This document shows, piece after piece, positions 1 through 8,421 of a stretch of DNA of 64,000 nt (position 1 is its first letter; the number at the start of each line of letters is the position of its first letter). This stretch comes from Actinokineospora sp. NBRC 105648 (GTDB lineage: Bacteria; Actinomycetota; Actinomycetes; Mycobacteriales; Pseudonocardiaceae): assembly GCF_030269645.1 (NCBI RefSeq), contig NZ_BSTR01000035.1, positions 20,002 through 84,001 of the forward strand, given 5' to 3'. A program made the translations under genes and the position numbers. Under the pieces are notes generated by a model. That model saw only the letters and a list, made by a program, of their open reading frames with translations, was not told where the DNA came from and made no database searches.

Positions 1-366
1 AGCGCACTACGCCTCCTCATCGGCGTCGGCCGGGACCAGCCACACCTGTACCAACTGCTGTTCAAGCGGCCAGTGCGCGCCCAGGGCCTCAACCAAGTCC
101 ACCGCCAACTGTGCGGACCACCAGCCGACCCAGCCGCCGCCGTCCACGCGGCCGAACGCTTCCAAGACGAGTTCCTCGCCGTCGTCGCCGCCTTGGCGGG
201 GGAACGGAACGCACGGCAATACGGTGCCCTGCTGCTGACCAGCGCCCACGGCATCGCAGGCATGGAACTCAGCGGCCACCTCGACACGGACAAGTGGCAC
301 ACCACCCCGGACGAACTAGTCGACACCCTCGTCCGCATGATCACGCCCGCTGGCCAACCAACCTAG
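1..366 (+). CDS. TetR/AcrR-family regulator, C-terminal part (5' end outside window)
   Basis: The frame is open from the first base, so the N-terminal HTH lies before the window. The roughly 121 visible residues are the ligand-binding/dimerisation half. The stretch SAHGIAGMELSGHL, followed by a Trp and DELVDTLVRMI, fits the WHG-type TetR C-terminal domain. The protein ends at a TAG at 364-366. Its ligand and target cannot be read here. The next gene runs convergently and encodes a small membrane protein. Confidence 0.75.
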   Translation, partial: SALRLLIGVGRDQPHLYQLLFKRPVRAQGLNQVHRQLCGPPADPAAAVHAAERFQDEFLAVVAALAGERNARQYGALLLTSAHGIAGMELSGHLDTDKWHTTPDELVDTLVRMITPAGQPT

Positions 367-392
367 TGACACAGCAGGCAGGCGACCGGGTG

Positions 393-785
393 TTAGTCCT
401 CAACCGTCGACCACGCCCTGGCTCCTGCATCACCGAGCGCGATCAACACGATCAGCGGCAACACCATCCCGACGATCCCGTACGGGGTTGACGACACGGC
501 CAGGACCACACAGCTGGCCAGTTGGAGGAACTCCACCCCCAGAACCACCCACACCGCCCACCGACGCCGGCCATGGACCCGCCGAGTCGCCACCACCAAC
601 AACACCGTGGCAGCGACGCTCACGCAGAACGTGATCACGTCCCCGGCCGCCCCCTCCGACAGGTCGGCCAGAACCAGCAACCCGACCACACCCAGCGCCA
701 CCTGCAACCAGATGACATTGAGCGCCACCCTCACCCTGCGCGGCAACTCCACGTACTCGGACGTGCTCCTAGTAGAACTCGTCAT
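393..785 (-). CDS. Small four-helix membrane protein, unknown function
   Basis: This is 130 residues with four hydrophobic segments at about 22-45, 50-70, 76-97 and 102-122, joined by short Arg-rich loops. The segments include VALGVVGLLVLADL, VAATVLLVVAT, LGVEFLQLASCVVLAV and MVLPLIVLIALG. The start is the ATG at 785, preceded by GGGGAGGAG at good spacing. The frame extends further upstream but that part has poor coding character. I recognise no family. It could be a small integral membrane protein linked to the neighbouring TetR gene, which is speculation from convergence only. Confidence 0.65.
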   Translation of the reverse strand: MTSSTRSTSEYVELPRRVRVALNVIWLQVALGVVGLLVLADLSEGAAGDVITFCVSVAATVLLVVATRRVHGRRRWAVWVVLGVEFLQLASCVVLAVSSTPYGIVGMVLPLIVLIALGDAGARAWSTVED

Positions 786-1152
786 GACGCTCCTCCCCTG
801 CGACCACCCCATTAGATGATCAGCACAGCCCGCCCAAGGCCGGATTGCCACGACATCACCCAATTGCCGGAACCACTCATTGGCGAGGTTCTCCCATGGC
901 ATGCGATTCACCGGGTGCCGTGCGAGGAGTGGCTGGAACGGAATCTGTTCTGCTCGAAGTGGCGAACGTGTGGAACGGCGCAAGATCGAGACTGGGTTTC
1001 GCCGGTAGTCAGGTATCAGGCCGAGCCCGCGGTGTGGCGCGGGGCACGCCCCGTGACTCGAAGAGCTGTCACGAGTCCGGGCCGCCCGGCATGCCGCCCA
1101 AGTAGGGTCGCGATCGCCACCGCGGACAGCTGAGCAGACAAGAGAGAACCGA
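786..1152. other. Intergenic region without a recognisable gene
   Basis: About 370 bp. Open frames on both strands lack a ribosome binding site and family resemblance. At 990-1010 lies an ACTGGGTTTCGCCGGTAGT motif that recurs nearly unchanged at 5091-5110. The promoter for the SseB-like/AAA operon should be in the right part, and AGAGAG stands about 6-10 nt before the ATG at 1153. Confidence 0.5.
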
Positions 1153-1596
1153 ATGACCAGAGACAACGACCCGGAGATGGTCGCCGAGCTGGACCGCCTC
1201 GACGGGGCAGTCAGGGCAGCGCCCGCAGGGGACACGACGGCGCAGATCGCGCTGTGGCGGCAGGTGACCGGGTTGGAGCACTGGTTCTTCATCGCGCGGG
1301 GCTCGGCCGACCAACCCCGCCCCTACGCCGCGGGCGCCGAGCAGGGGCCGATGATCTGCCTCTACAGCAGCGCCGCACGGGCGAACGAAGCCGCCCGCAG
1401 CCTCGGGCTGGCCGACGCGGGGGGTGGCGCGGCACCGTTGTTCAGTGTGCCGATGCCTGCCGCGATCGACTACGTCGCCTCGTTCGACAAAGCAGGCGTC
1501 GTCGGTGTGGCGCTGGACCATCCGCGGCTCGGTCACTACATCCCGCTCGCCAACCTGGGCCTGCTCAAGGGTTGGATCGAAGGGGCCGCTCGGTGA
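1153..1596 (+). CDS. SseB-like domain protein, first gene of AAA/TPR operon
   Basis: This is 147 residues. The pattern (W-x-W/F-F region near residue 45, GPMICLYSSAARANEAA near 70-86, a hydrophobic block ending in PLANLGLLKGW) resembles the SseB N-terminal domain found in actinobacterial proteins of unknown role. No catalytic motif, signal peptide or membrane span is visible. Its TGA overlaps the GTG of the AAA ATPase gene (GTGA), so the two are probably translationally coupled. The functional assignment is weak; the operon membership is strong. Confidence 0.7.
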   Translation: MTRDNDPEMVAELDRLDGAVRAAPAGDTTAQIALWRQVTGLEHWFFIARGSADQPRPYAAGAEQGPMICLYSSAARANEAARSLGLADAGGGAAPLFSVPMPAAIDYVASFDKAGVVGVALDHPRLGHYIPLANLGLLKGWIEGAAR

Positions 1597-2810
1597 ACGG
1601 TGCCGATCCAGGCGACAGCTTCGTCGAGGTGATCGCGCGCGAGGTGGAGGCCGACCCCGGCAACCTGGCGCTGCGTGAGGACTTCGTCACGCTGCTGATG
1701 GAGCAGGACCCGGGCCGCGCCGCCACCGAACTGGACGCGTTCGAGGCCCTCGGCGGTGATCCGGCGAGGATCCGCGTGCTGCGGGCCCGACTGATGGCGG
1801 CGCGGTTGCGCACCTCGAACCCGACGCCGCCCGCCGAGACCGCGCTGACGGCACGATCCGCGCGACCGGTTCCGGCCCCGGCCGACGATGACCGCCACCA
1901 CGGCGACGCGGCTGCGTCGGCGTCGCTGTGGGACGCCGAGCGCCCGGCAGTGACGCTGGCCGACGTCGCGGGTCTCGCCGAGGTCAAGCGGCACCTGGAC
2001 ACCGCGTTCCTGGCCCCGCTGCGCAACCCCGAGCTGGCGGCGGCGTTCGGGCAGCGGCCGGGCGGGTCGCTGCTGATGTACGGCCCACCCGGTTGCGGCA
2101 AGACGTTCATCGCCAGGGCGATCGCGGGCGATCTAGGGGCGTCCTTCATCCACGTGACCCTCGCGGACCTGCTCAGCAAGTGGATCGGGGAGAGCGAGAA
2201 GGCGATCCAGAGCGTGTTCCGCGACGCACGCGCGGCCGCGCCGTGCGTGATCTTCTTCGACGAGTTCGACGCGCTCGGCGGACGACGCACCTCCGGTGGC
2301 GGCGGGTCGCAGTCGATGCGGATGCTCGTCACCCAGCTGCTGGAGGAACTCGACGGCGTGGCTGGCGCGAACGACGGCGTCTACTTCCTGGCCGCGACGA
2401 ACCGGCCGTGGGACATCGACTCCGCGCTGCGCCGACCGGGCCGGATCGACAAGACGGTGCTCGTGCTGCCACCGGACGCGGTCGCCCGAGCGGCGATCGT
2501 CCAGGGCGCGCTGGCGGGCAAGCCGGCCGACGACGTCGATGTCGTGGCCGTCGCGGCGGCGACCGAGGGGTTCTCCGGTGCCGACCTCAGCCACCTGACG
2601 ACCACCGTCCTGCAGCAGGCGATGGTCGAATCGATGGACAGCGGTGCGCTGGTGCCGGTCACCACCGCCGCGACGCTGGCCGCGATCGGCGGCATCACCC
2701 CGTCCACGACGGCCTGGTTCGACCAGGTGGCGCCGGTGCTGGAGTACGGCGTCGACGACGGCACCTTCGACCAACTCCGGGCGTACCGGGTCAAGCGGGG
2801 CATGCGATGA
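1593..2810 (+). CDS. AAA ATPase of the Vps4/katanin-like class
   Basis: This is 405 residues. An N-terminal roughly 110-residue helical part (TPR-like AREVEADPGNLALREDF) leads by a Pro/Ala linker into one AAA module. Visible motifs are Walker A GPPGCGKT (about 164-171), pore-loop region KWIGESEK, Walker B VIFFDEFDA (about 219-227), sensor-1 AATNRPWDID and RRPGRID, which supplies the arginine finger. Single-module AAA proteins of this type form hexamers that unfold or remodel protein substrates. The GTG start is set by the GTGA overlap with the upstream gene, and the stop overlaps the next ATG (ATGA). The substrate is unknown and no protease domain is fused. Confidence 0.85.
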   Translation: MNGADPGDSFVEVIAREVEADPGNLALREDFVTLLMEQDPGRAATELDAFEALGGDPARIRVLRARLMAARLRTSNPTPPAETALTARSARPVPAPADDDRHHGDAAASASLWDAERPAVTLADVAGLAEVKRHLDTAFLAPLRNPELAAAFGQRPGGSLLMYGPPGCGKTFIARAIAGDLGASFIHVTLADLLSKWIGESEKAIQSVFRDARAAAPCVIFFDEFDALGGRRTSGGGGSQSMRMLVTQLLEELDGVAGANDGVYFLAATNRPWDIDSALRRPGRIDKTVLVLPPDAVARAAIVQGALAGKPADDVDVVAVAAATEGFSGADLSHLTTTVLQQAMVESMDSGALVPVTTAATLAAIGGITPSTTAWFDQVAPVLEYGVDDGTFDQLRAYRVKRGMR

Positions 2811-4147
2811 GGGATTTCGACGTCACGGTCCCCGATGACGGCGATGCCGTGGAGCGGAGCCTGGACCTGGCCTGGGAGCTCTTCGCAGCACAGCCGACGC
2901 ACCCCAAGGTCGCCGAGCTGGCGTTGCGGGTGCTCGCGGCCCAGCCGGAGCGGAGCAGCGTGTCGCTGCTGCTCGGCAATCACCGCGAGTACTGCGGCGA
3001 GGCTGACCAGGCGCGGCGCCTCTACCTCCAGGTGGCTGGTCGCCGCGACGGCCAGTTCATCAACGCGGCTCGTGCCCTCCGGCACCTGGCGCTGGCCGTG
3101 CACGATCATCCCGAGGCGCTGCGGTGGGCGCACACCGTGCTGGGCGAGGACCACGAGGAGTGGGACGACTGGGCGGAGCTGGGCTATGCCCGGGCACTCT
3201 GCGGGGAGCACGAGGAAGGATGGCGCCAACTCGACGAGGCGGTGGCACTCTGCTCCCGCACGGCGCCGGAACTGCTCGGCAAAGCGCTCGGGAAACGTGC
3301 GGTGTACCTGCTGGGGAGCTTCGCACCACCCGACCGGTTCACCCCCGCGGCCGAGGAGGCCATCCGGGCCGACGCGGCGAACTCCTCGGTTGCCCTGCTG
3401 CTCGGCTGGGCCTATCTGGTGCAGTACCGGTTCGCCGACGCCGAACGGCTCGGTCTGCGGCTCCTGCGCGAGAACCCGACCGAAGACCTGCTGCAGAACC
3501 TGGTGGGGACGGCTCGGACGATGCTGCGGATCGTCGAGAACGCGCACGCCCAGGACATCACGCTGGAGGAGATCCGCCGCGCCGGGGTGATCGAGCTCGG
3601 GTGGCGACAACTCCGCGACCAGATGATCGGCGTCGACCTGGCCTCCGCACTGGCGGCGTTGGACGAGGTGATGCCCGCCGACCTGCGCGCCACCCTGCGA
3701 CCCGGAGCCGCGATCTCCGCTGAGACCGACGGCGACAAGATCGGCTCCATGGTCGCGGAGGACCTGCTGGCCTGGCACGACGGCCAGCAGCCCGGCTCCG
3801 GCGCCGTTTGGGGGCCTGCCGAGCCGTCGTTCCGCCTGATGTCGGCAGCCGAGATCATCGCCATGACCACCGAGATCGAGGCCGACCCGGCAGCGCACCC
3901 GGACTGGCCGGAGAACGAGGCCTGGGAACAGGTGATGACCGACGACGCCGGGGCGTACCTGGTCGTCGTCGCGTTCGGGGCGCTGGTCAGGCGTCGACCC
4001 GGACACCCCGACAAGCCCGTCGCCACGTCGATGGCCGACTGGATCTGGGACCGGGTGGTCGCCTTCGGTGGTCCGGACCCGCGACCGGCGCGCGGGAAGG
4101 CCGAGGATCTCCCGACCGACCTACCCTCGTCCCGGGAAGGCCGCTGA
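2807..4147 (+). CDS. TPR-repeat protein, third gene of the AAA operon
   Basis: This is 446 residues, almost wholly helical, with repeated TPR-like units: ELALRVLAAQPERSS, NAARALRHLALAVHDHPEAL, ELGYARALCGEHEEGWRQLD and SVALLLGWAYLVQYRFADAE. The last 120 residues (around MVAEDLLAWHDG and DWPENEAWEQVM) look like a separate globular domain. The start ATG overlaps the AAA stop by four bases, so co-translation is expected. A natural inference is that it serves as adaptor or scaffold for the upstream ATPase. No signal peptide or membrane span is present. Confidence 0.8.
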   Translation: MRDFDVTVPDDGDAVERSLDLAWELFAAQPTHPKVAELALRVLAAQPERSSVSLLLGNHREYCGEADQARRLYLQVAGRRDGQFINAARALRHLALAVHDHPEALRWAHTVLGEDHEEWDDWAELGYARALCGEHEEGWRQLDEAVALCSRTAPELLGKALGKRAVYLLGSFAPPDRFTPAAEEAIRADAANSSVALLLGWAYLVQYRFADAERLGLRLLRENPTEDLLQNLVGTARTMLRIVENAHAQDITLEEIRRAGVIELGWRQLRDQMIGVDLASALAALDEVMPADLRATLRPGAAISAETDGDKIGSMVAEDLLAWHDGQQPGSGAVWGPAEPSFRLMSAAEIIAMTTEIEADPAAHPDWPENEAWEQVMTDDAGAYLVVVAFGALVRRRPGHPDKPVATSMADWIWDRVVAFGGPDPRPARGKAEDLPTDLPSSREGR

Positions 4148-4454
4148 CCGGCGCAATCGCGACGATGTACGCCGCTCCAAGCGCTCAGATGCCGTCCGCG
4201 CCGACTCGATCGCCCAGCAGAGGTGGTCGACCGCCATCCGCTGGGCGTCGGCGCGGGACACCGGCCCGGGGACACCGCCCAGAAGTCGAGGGTCTCCCAG
4301 ACCGCTCACCGGCGGCGGGAGCGCGCGGCCAGGCCCAGAGCCTGCCCGACATCATGGGTCACCGCGCTCGACCCGAGCGTGCACCTGAACCCCAGGACCG
4401 GGATGTCGGAGCACCCGTACGCGCGGTACAACGGTAGCGATGGAGGCTGCGGAG
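4148..4454. other. Intergenic region, no supported gene
   Basis: About 300 bp between the TPR gene and the next ORF. Several short open frames exist on both strands but none has a ribosome binding site plus family resemblance. No hairpin followed by a T-run was seen. It probably holds the promoter of the next gene and perhaps decayed coding sequence. Confidence 0.4.
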
Positions 4455-4874
4455 ATGACTGAGCTGCGCCCACTAGGTGTGTTCGCCCCGCGCGCGGATG
4501 GGGCATCCAGGATCACGATCGACTCGGCGGCACCGCTGATGGGTGCGCTGGCACCGGAGTCGCGCGCGCCGGTGGCCGCCTATCTCCGGGCGGGAACGAT
4601 CCTCTTCGCGATCATGGAGTACACGACCGACTCCCTCGAACAGCGCTTCGGGGTCTCCGGCGGCTCAGCGGTGCTGAGCGACGGGCTCTACTACTGGCGA
4701 CTCGACGCGGCTGACTACATCGAGACCTACGGGCTCGCGGTACCCGATGGGGTGGTCGAGCACATGAGCGCGCTGGACTGGCGTCCACCAACCGTCGAAG
4801 GCGCCGCGTACGACGAGTTGTACGAGCGCCTGGTCACAGCCTTGCGGGCAGAGCACAACGCGACCGAGGACTGA
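4455..4874 (+). CDS. Hypothetical cytoplasmic protein, 139 aa
   Basis: I chose the ATG at 4455 (protein begins MTELRPLGVFAPRADG) over an in-frame ATG at 4440, because GGAGG at 4442-4446 sits 8 nt before it. The protein is acidic, has no membrane segment and ends LRAEHNATED. The centre reads LSDGLYYWRLDAADYIETYG and resembles small actinobacterial proteins of unknown function, which are sometimes immunity-like. I do not assign a family. It is followed by a 10-bp inverted repeat that may end transcription. Confidence 0.6.
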   Translation: MTELRPLGVFAPRADGASRITIDSAAPLMGALAPESRAPVAAYLRAGTILFAIMEYTTDSLEQRFGVSGGSAVLSDGLYYWRLDAADYIETYGLAVPDGVVEHMSALDWRPPTVEGAAYDELYERLVTALRAEHNATED

Positions 4875-4883
4875 CCGCACCTG

Positions 4884-4921
4884 ATCTGTTCCCCGCGAGC
4901 ACCCGTTCACTGGGAACAGAT
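4884..4921. repeat. Perfect 10-bp inverted repeat (ATCTGTTCCC / GGGAACAGAT)
   Basis: The arms at 4884-4893 and 4912-4921 are perfect, with an 18-nt spacer, just after the stop of the 4455-4874 gene. No T-run follows, so it is either a weak terminator or a protein-binding site. Confidence 0.5.
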
Positions 4922-5139
4922 TGCGACACGGCCTGCGTCGAGTTCGTTGACCGCACACCGCCCGCCGTGGCCATCGCCTTCGCCCGCGAGGCGCCGACGT
5001 CCTGATCACAAGACCAACGTCTACGCCCTGTTCTGGCTCTGCGAAGCCGCAATCCCACACCTGCCCCCGGGCGCCCATCTCACGACCCCAACTGGGGTTT
5101 CGCCGGTGGTGTGGCTGAATTCCTGGGAGGCGAGGAAGG

Positions 5140-5595
5140 TCAGTAGTTGAACGACAGGATGGCTTCTGGTGAGCAGGGGTCCACGAAGATGGACTCGATG
5201 CAGACCTTGATCGCGGCCCGTGCGGCCGACGCGTCGACCCGCAGCCTGCGGGAAAGGGGCCCGGAGGCCGAGGTGCTGGTGTGGGCGGACTCGCTCGAGC
5301 CAGCACTCTCCCACTTCTGGTTCTTGTAGAAGAAGAACTCGACCTTCACATACGCCTTGCCGTCGCCGGAGCGCAGGTCGGTCCAGTTGGCGCCCACCGT
5401 CGCATAGACATTGCCGTTGTTCGCGAAGTCGCCATGTGCCGCCGCGGCGTTCCCCGCGGAGGTCCGGGTGTAGATCGTCCCCCACGGCTTCCCCGCCGCC
5501 TGGGCTGCCGGCGCGATCAGCACCAACGACCCGAACACCGTGGCAACGACCGTCACGGTCGCAGCCACAGCTCGCCGAACTCCTACCCTTGTCAC
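5140..5595 (-). CDS. Small secreted protein with Sec signal peptide
   Basis: This is 151 residues from the GTG at 5595, which has AGGGG about 6 nt upstream. Residues 1-34 form a signal peptide: RR near the start, a hydrophobic run (AATVTVVATVFGSLVLIAP), then AAQAA as the likely signal-peptidase site. The mature part is about 115 residues, rich in Thr, Ser, Ala and aromatic residues, with two Cys near the C terminus (KVCIESIFVDPCSP) that may form a disulfide. I do not recognise the family; many actinomycetes secrete such small proteins. Confidence 0.7.
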   Translation of the reverse strand: MTRVGVRRAVAATVTVVATVFGSLVLIAPAAQAAGKPWGTIYTRTSAGNAAAAHGDFANNGNVYATVGANWTDLRSGDGKAYVKVEFFFYKNQKWESAGSSESAHTSTSASGPLSRRLRVDASAARAAIKVCIESIFVDPCSPEAILSFNY

Positions 5596-6164
5596 AGTTT
5601 CCCCTCTCACAGACGTCTGATCCGTCCAGACAACCACCACCGCCACGCCCAGTACCCACTAGTCGTTGTATCGAGGCCTTCGATTCACCCGGTAGCACGA
5701 GCGACCGCGGCGCCGAGTGGTGCCTGGCCTGGAGTCGAACCTGGCCGAGGGTGCGTCCGTCGCTGGTGGGTGATGTCCGGTGATCACCACCTCCTGCGTG
5801 ATCACGGCGTGCGATGATTTCCGCCCCCCGGCGTGTCGGCGCGCGCTAGAGGTTCCGAAGGCAGCAGGCCATCACAGAGAACGTGCTCCAGGTACACAAG
5901 CGGAACGCCTGGCTTCGACGAGCCAGTTGAACGAATGGGTGCGAGCGCTCGTCCAGCACCCTGGTGGAGTGCGCGGACTGGAGCAGATCGTTGACCCTAT
6001 TTCGGCCGATTCGCCAGCCTGCTCCAGTTTTGCTCCACCTGACGCCACCACGGTCCACCCGGAGGGTTGAACAAGATCGCCCGCCGACTGTGGCGCCACA
6101 GGGCCGCGCGGGCGTCGAGGTCGGCGGGGATCGAGGGCGCGTGCACCCCGGTCGCCAGCAGCAG
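5596..6164. other. Intergenic region with decayed sequence and a degenerate copy of the tRNA-Ala flank
   Basis: About 570 bp with no supported gene. The left part should hold the promoter of the secreted-protein gene. The right part contains a degenerate copy (5978-6088) of the sequence next to tRNA-Ala at 13 kb. It runs into the truncated NB-ARC remnant, so this looks like a site of past rearrangement. Confidence 0.5.
5978..6088. repeat. Degenerate direct repeat, copy 1 (partner at 12896-13008)
   Basis: It shares an ordered set of words with the partner at almost identical spacing: CTGGAGCAG, CTGCTCCA, TTGCTCCA, GTCCAC, and finally the exact 19-mer AACAAGATCGCCCGCCGAC (6070-6088). The 19-mer is one arm of a hairpin whose other arm lies near 6120-6132. 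In the partner the same 19-mer is part of the tRNA-Ala terminator. Confidence 0.6.
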
Positions 6165-6590
6165 CTAGGCCAGCGCCGCCGCGGGGTCGAGCGGCCGTTG
6201 GTCCGGGGTGTGGCCGTGCAGGGACAGGAAGATCAGCCCGTCGGGAACCGGTCGGCCAGCCGGTGTACGACGTGCACGGCGAAGGCCGTCTTGCCGACCA
6301 CGGGCATCCCGTCGACCGCGTAGATCCCGATCACCCGCCCACCGGCCGCCTCGGTGGCCGACACCAAGAGCCGGAGTTCCTCCTCCCGGCCGGTGAACGA
6401 GGCGATGTCGCGGCGCGTCGTCAGGACCGGCGAGACCACCGGCTGCGCGCAGCGCCTCGGTCACCGTGTGGTGGATGTGCACCCCGCCGTGGATCACGCC
6501 CGCCTGCACGCCGGGGCCCGTGAGGACGCCGGTGACCCGGACGTCTATCCGCTGTCGTGGTGCCCGGTCGTCGGTGCCACCGCTCCGCAT
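6165..6590 (-). pseudogene. NB-ARC/NACHT-type NTPase remnant (two frameshifts, truncated)
   Basis: The ATG at 6590 has GGGGGAG upstream. The first frame encodes a stretch ending VIHGGVHIHHTV, like the start of actinobacterial NB-ARC proteins. Near 6440 the homology moves to another frame that carries FTGREEELRLL and a P-loop, GMPVVGKTAFAVH. Near 6240 it returns to the first frame with LIFLSLHGHTPDQRPLDP, then a stop at 6165-6167. About 140 residues remain of a protein normally over 500 long. Two compensating frameshifts plus truncation mark it as decayed. Confidence 0.75.
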
Positions 6591-6652
6591 GCTCCCCCTC
6601 AGGTGGAGGGCCCGTCGGCACCGCGGCCCCCGGCGGCGTCGACGGACCCCGC

Positions 6653-7606
6653 TCAGAACCGGATCTCCGGCGATCGCAGCTGCGGCGTCGGGAACGGCGC
6701 GGGCTCGACGTCCGGGCCGGTGGGGCTCGACGGCGTGTGGGACCGGGGCCCCGCGGTGCGCTGGATCGCCTCGTTGATCAGTGCGCGGATCGCCGCCTCG
6801 CCGCCGTTGTGGAAGGCCTCGTGCACCATCTCGTGGACACGGGCGCGGTCCATGCCGAAGGCGGCGGCGATGTCGGCGGCGACGCCCGCCAGGTCGTCGG
6901 TGCGCAGGGCGCGGTTGAGCCAGGTGGAGAGTTGGGTGATCAGCGGCGGGTCCGGTGGGCGGGGTGGCAGTTCGTGCCAGAACCACTCCGGCAGGTGGAA
7001 CGGCTCCGGGCCGGGGATCGGCACCCGCGGCAGTTCCGGCAGGTGCACCGGTGGCGTGCCGCCCGGCGACGGCGTGGGGTGGTTCGTGCCCAGGTCGATG
7101 TGGTACTCGCGCCGGGTGATGCTCACGTCCACCTTGCGCAGGCTCGGGTCGTCGGTCTCCGGGCCCTCGGACGGCTCCCCGAGCGAGTACGCGCGGATCT
7201 GCGCCCTGGTGTCGTCGTCGGTGATCAGGGACTGCAACCGGTCGCGCACCGCCTCGGCCCGGCGCTGGCCCAGTTCCCGGTTCGCGGCCTCGTCGCCGCG
7301 GCGGTCGGAGCCGCCGGTGAGCGTGACGAACCCGCCGAAGGTGAGCGGCTGGGCGTTCAGGTCGGCCGCGATCGCCTCGATCACGGCGACGTGCTCCGCG
7401 GTGAGGTCGGCCGAGCCGGTCTCGAAGCCGGTCAGCGACTCCTCGGTCGAGCTGCTCCGCGGTCCGGACCCGGTGTCGCCGGTGGGCAGTGGGCCGCCCG
7501 CGAGCCGTTGCCAGGTGAGCAGTCCGGCCACGCCGTCCCCGGAGAGGCCGTGGTGCAGCTGGAAGGCCGCCAAGCGCTGCCGCAACTGGTCGTCGAACTC
7601 GCCCAT
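6653..7606 (-). CDS. OmpA-like domain protein with half of a peptidoglycan-binding domain
   Basis: This is 317 residues. Residues 1-37 (FDDQLRQRLAAFQLHHG, then DGVAGLLTWQRL) are the second half of a PG_binding_1 domain. Residues about 70-160 match the OmpA-like fold (FVTLTGGSDRRGDEAANREL, then GQRRAEAVRDRL). A Pro-rich linker and a helical tail follow. AGGGAG stands 8 nt before the ATG. The upstream gene is in the same frame and ends in the missing first half of the binding domain, so the two were probably one protein broken by the TAG at 7619-7621. No signal peptide is evident. Confidence 0.8.
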   Translation of the reverse strand: MGEFDDQLRQRLAAFQLHHGLSGDGVAGLLTWQRLAGGPLPTGDTGSGPRSSSTEESLTGFETGSADLTAEHVAVIEAIAADLNAQPLTFGGFVTLTGGSDRRGDEAANRELGQRRAEAVRDRLQSLITDDDTRAQIRAYSLGEPSEGPETDDPSLRKVDVSITRREYHIDLGTNHPTPSPGGTPPVHLPELPRVPIPGPEPFHLPEWFWHELPPRPPDPPLITQLSTWLNRALRTDDLAGVAADIAAAFGMDRARVHEMVHEAFHNGGEAAIRALINEAIQRTAGPRSHTPSSPTGPDVEPAPFPTPQLRSPEIRF

Positions 7607-7618
7607 CGCCTGCGCTCC

Positions 7619-8272
7619 CTAGAATCCGTGGCTGGTCAGCAGGGTGTCGAGGTAGTCGACCCACTCCCCGGAATCGCCGGGCCTGACCTCGGGGAACGAA
7701 CTCACGTCCACGGCCGCCGCCGCGTCCTGGGCGGGCTGCGCGGCGATCGGCACGCCGTACTGGGCGAAGACCGCGACCTTGTCCGGCTGCCCCTCCGCGT
7801 AGGCGATGAACCCGGCGGCCGACGTCCCGGCGCCGTGCTGGTCGGCTTCGTAGCGGAACCACGCCGCGAACTGCTCCCACGACGCGTCCTGACCGTCCCA
7901 CCGGGGGCCGTGCTCGGGCAAGAACGCCGCCCAGGCCGCACTGTCGTCCGCCGCGGCGGGCTCGACCGCCGCGGCGGTGAGTTCCGCGTGGTAGGCGGGC
8001 AGGTCCGTCCCCAGTCGGGCCATCTGCTCGACCGTCCCCGCGGGGTCCACGTCGTTGGCCGCCATGTGCTCGACGAACTGCTCGACCGTCTGCCCGTCGA
8101 CCCCGGCCGACCCCGCGTTCTCCGCGAGCGCGGTCGAGAACTCCGACCACTCCGGCCTGCCCGCCGCGGCGAGCTGGTCGTGGGTCGCGCGGACCAACTC
8201 GAACCACCGCTCTGCGGCGGCGGCGTCATCGTGGTGCACCGCCGTGATCGCGGAACTCAAGGCCGCTTCCAT
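7619..8272 (-). CDS. Acidic helical protein ending in the first half of a peptidoglycan-binding domain
   Basis: This is 217 residues, acidic and Ala/Trp-rich, with no recognised domain for about 190 residues. The last 22 residues (RPGDSGEWVDYLDTLLTSHG) are the start of a PG_binding_1 domain. The continuation lies beyond the amber stop, after only four in-frame codons, at the ATG of the next gene. Either this is a disrupted gene, or readthrough or reinitiation gives the full 539-residue product. Two separate functional proteins are also possible, because the downstream ATG has its own ribosome binding site. Confidence 0.7.
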   Translation of the reverse strand: MEAALSSAITAVHHDDAAAAERWFELVRATHDQLAAAGRPEWSEFSTALAENAGSAGVDGQTVEQFVEHMAANDVDPAGTVEQMARLGTDLPAYHAELTAAAVEPAAADDSAAWAAFLPEHGPRWDGQDASWEQFAAWFRYEADQHGAGTSAAGFIAYAEGQPDKVAVFAQYGVPIAAQPAQDAAAAVDVSSFPEVRPGDSGEWVDYLDTLLTSHGF

Positions 8273-8421
8273 GCGATCGAGGCTAGCCAGATCCGATGAT
8301 CACGCCCGGGTCCGGCGGGGCGCGCGATCGGGCAGGTCCAGCCGCACTTTCGGGCCGCCCCGGACGGGCTGGGCCCGCGCGGGCGGCGGAGTGCCCGGCC
8401 GCGGGTGAGGCACGATGGGGT

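Noticed and set aside
4148..4440. Short minus-strand ORF beginning MSGLGDPRLLGG
   Set aside because: No ribosome binding site or family match; overlaps the TPR gene end.
6165..8207. A 680-codon open frame on the minus strand covering two real genes
   Set aside because: It is Arg/Gly-rich with no domain outside the NB-ARC remnant. The OmpA and PG-binding signatures lie in another frame with ribosome binding sites.
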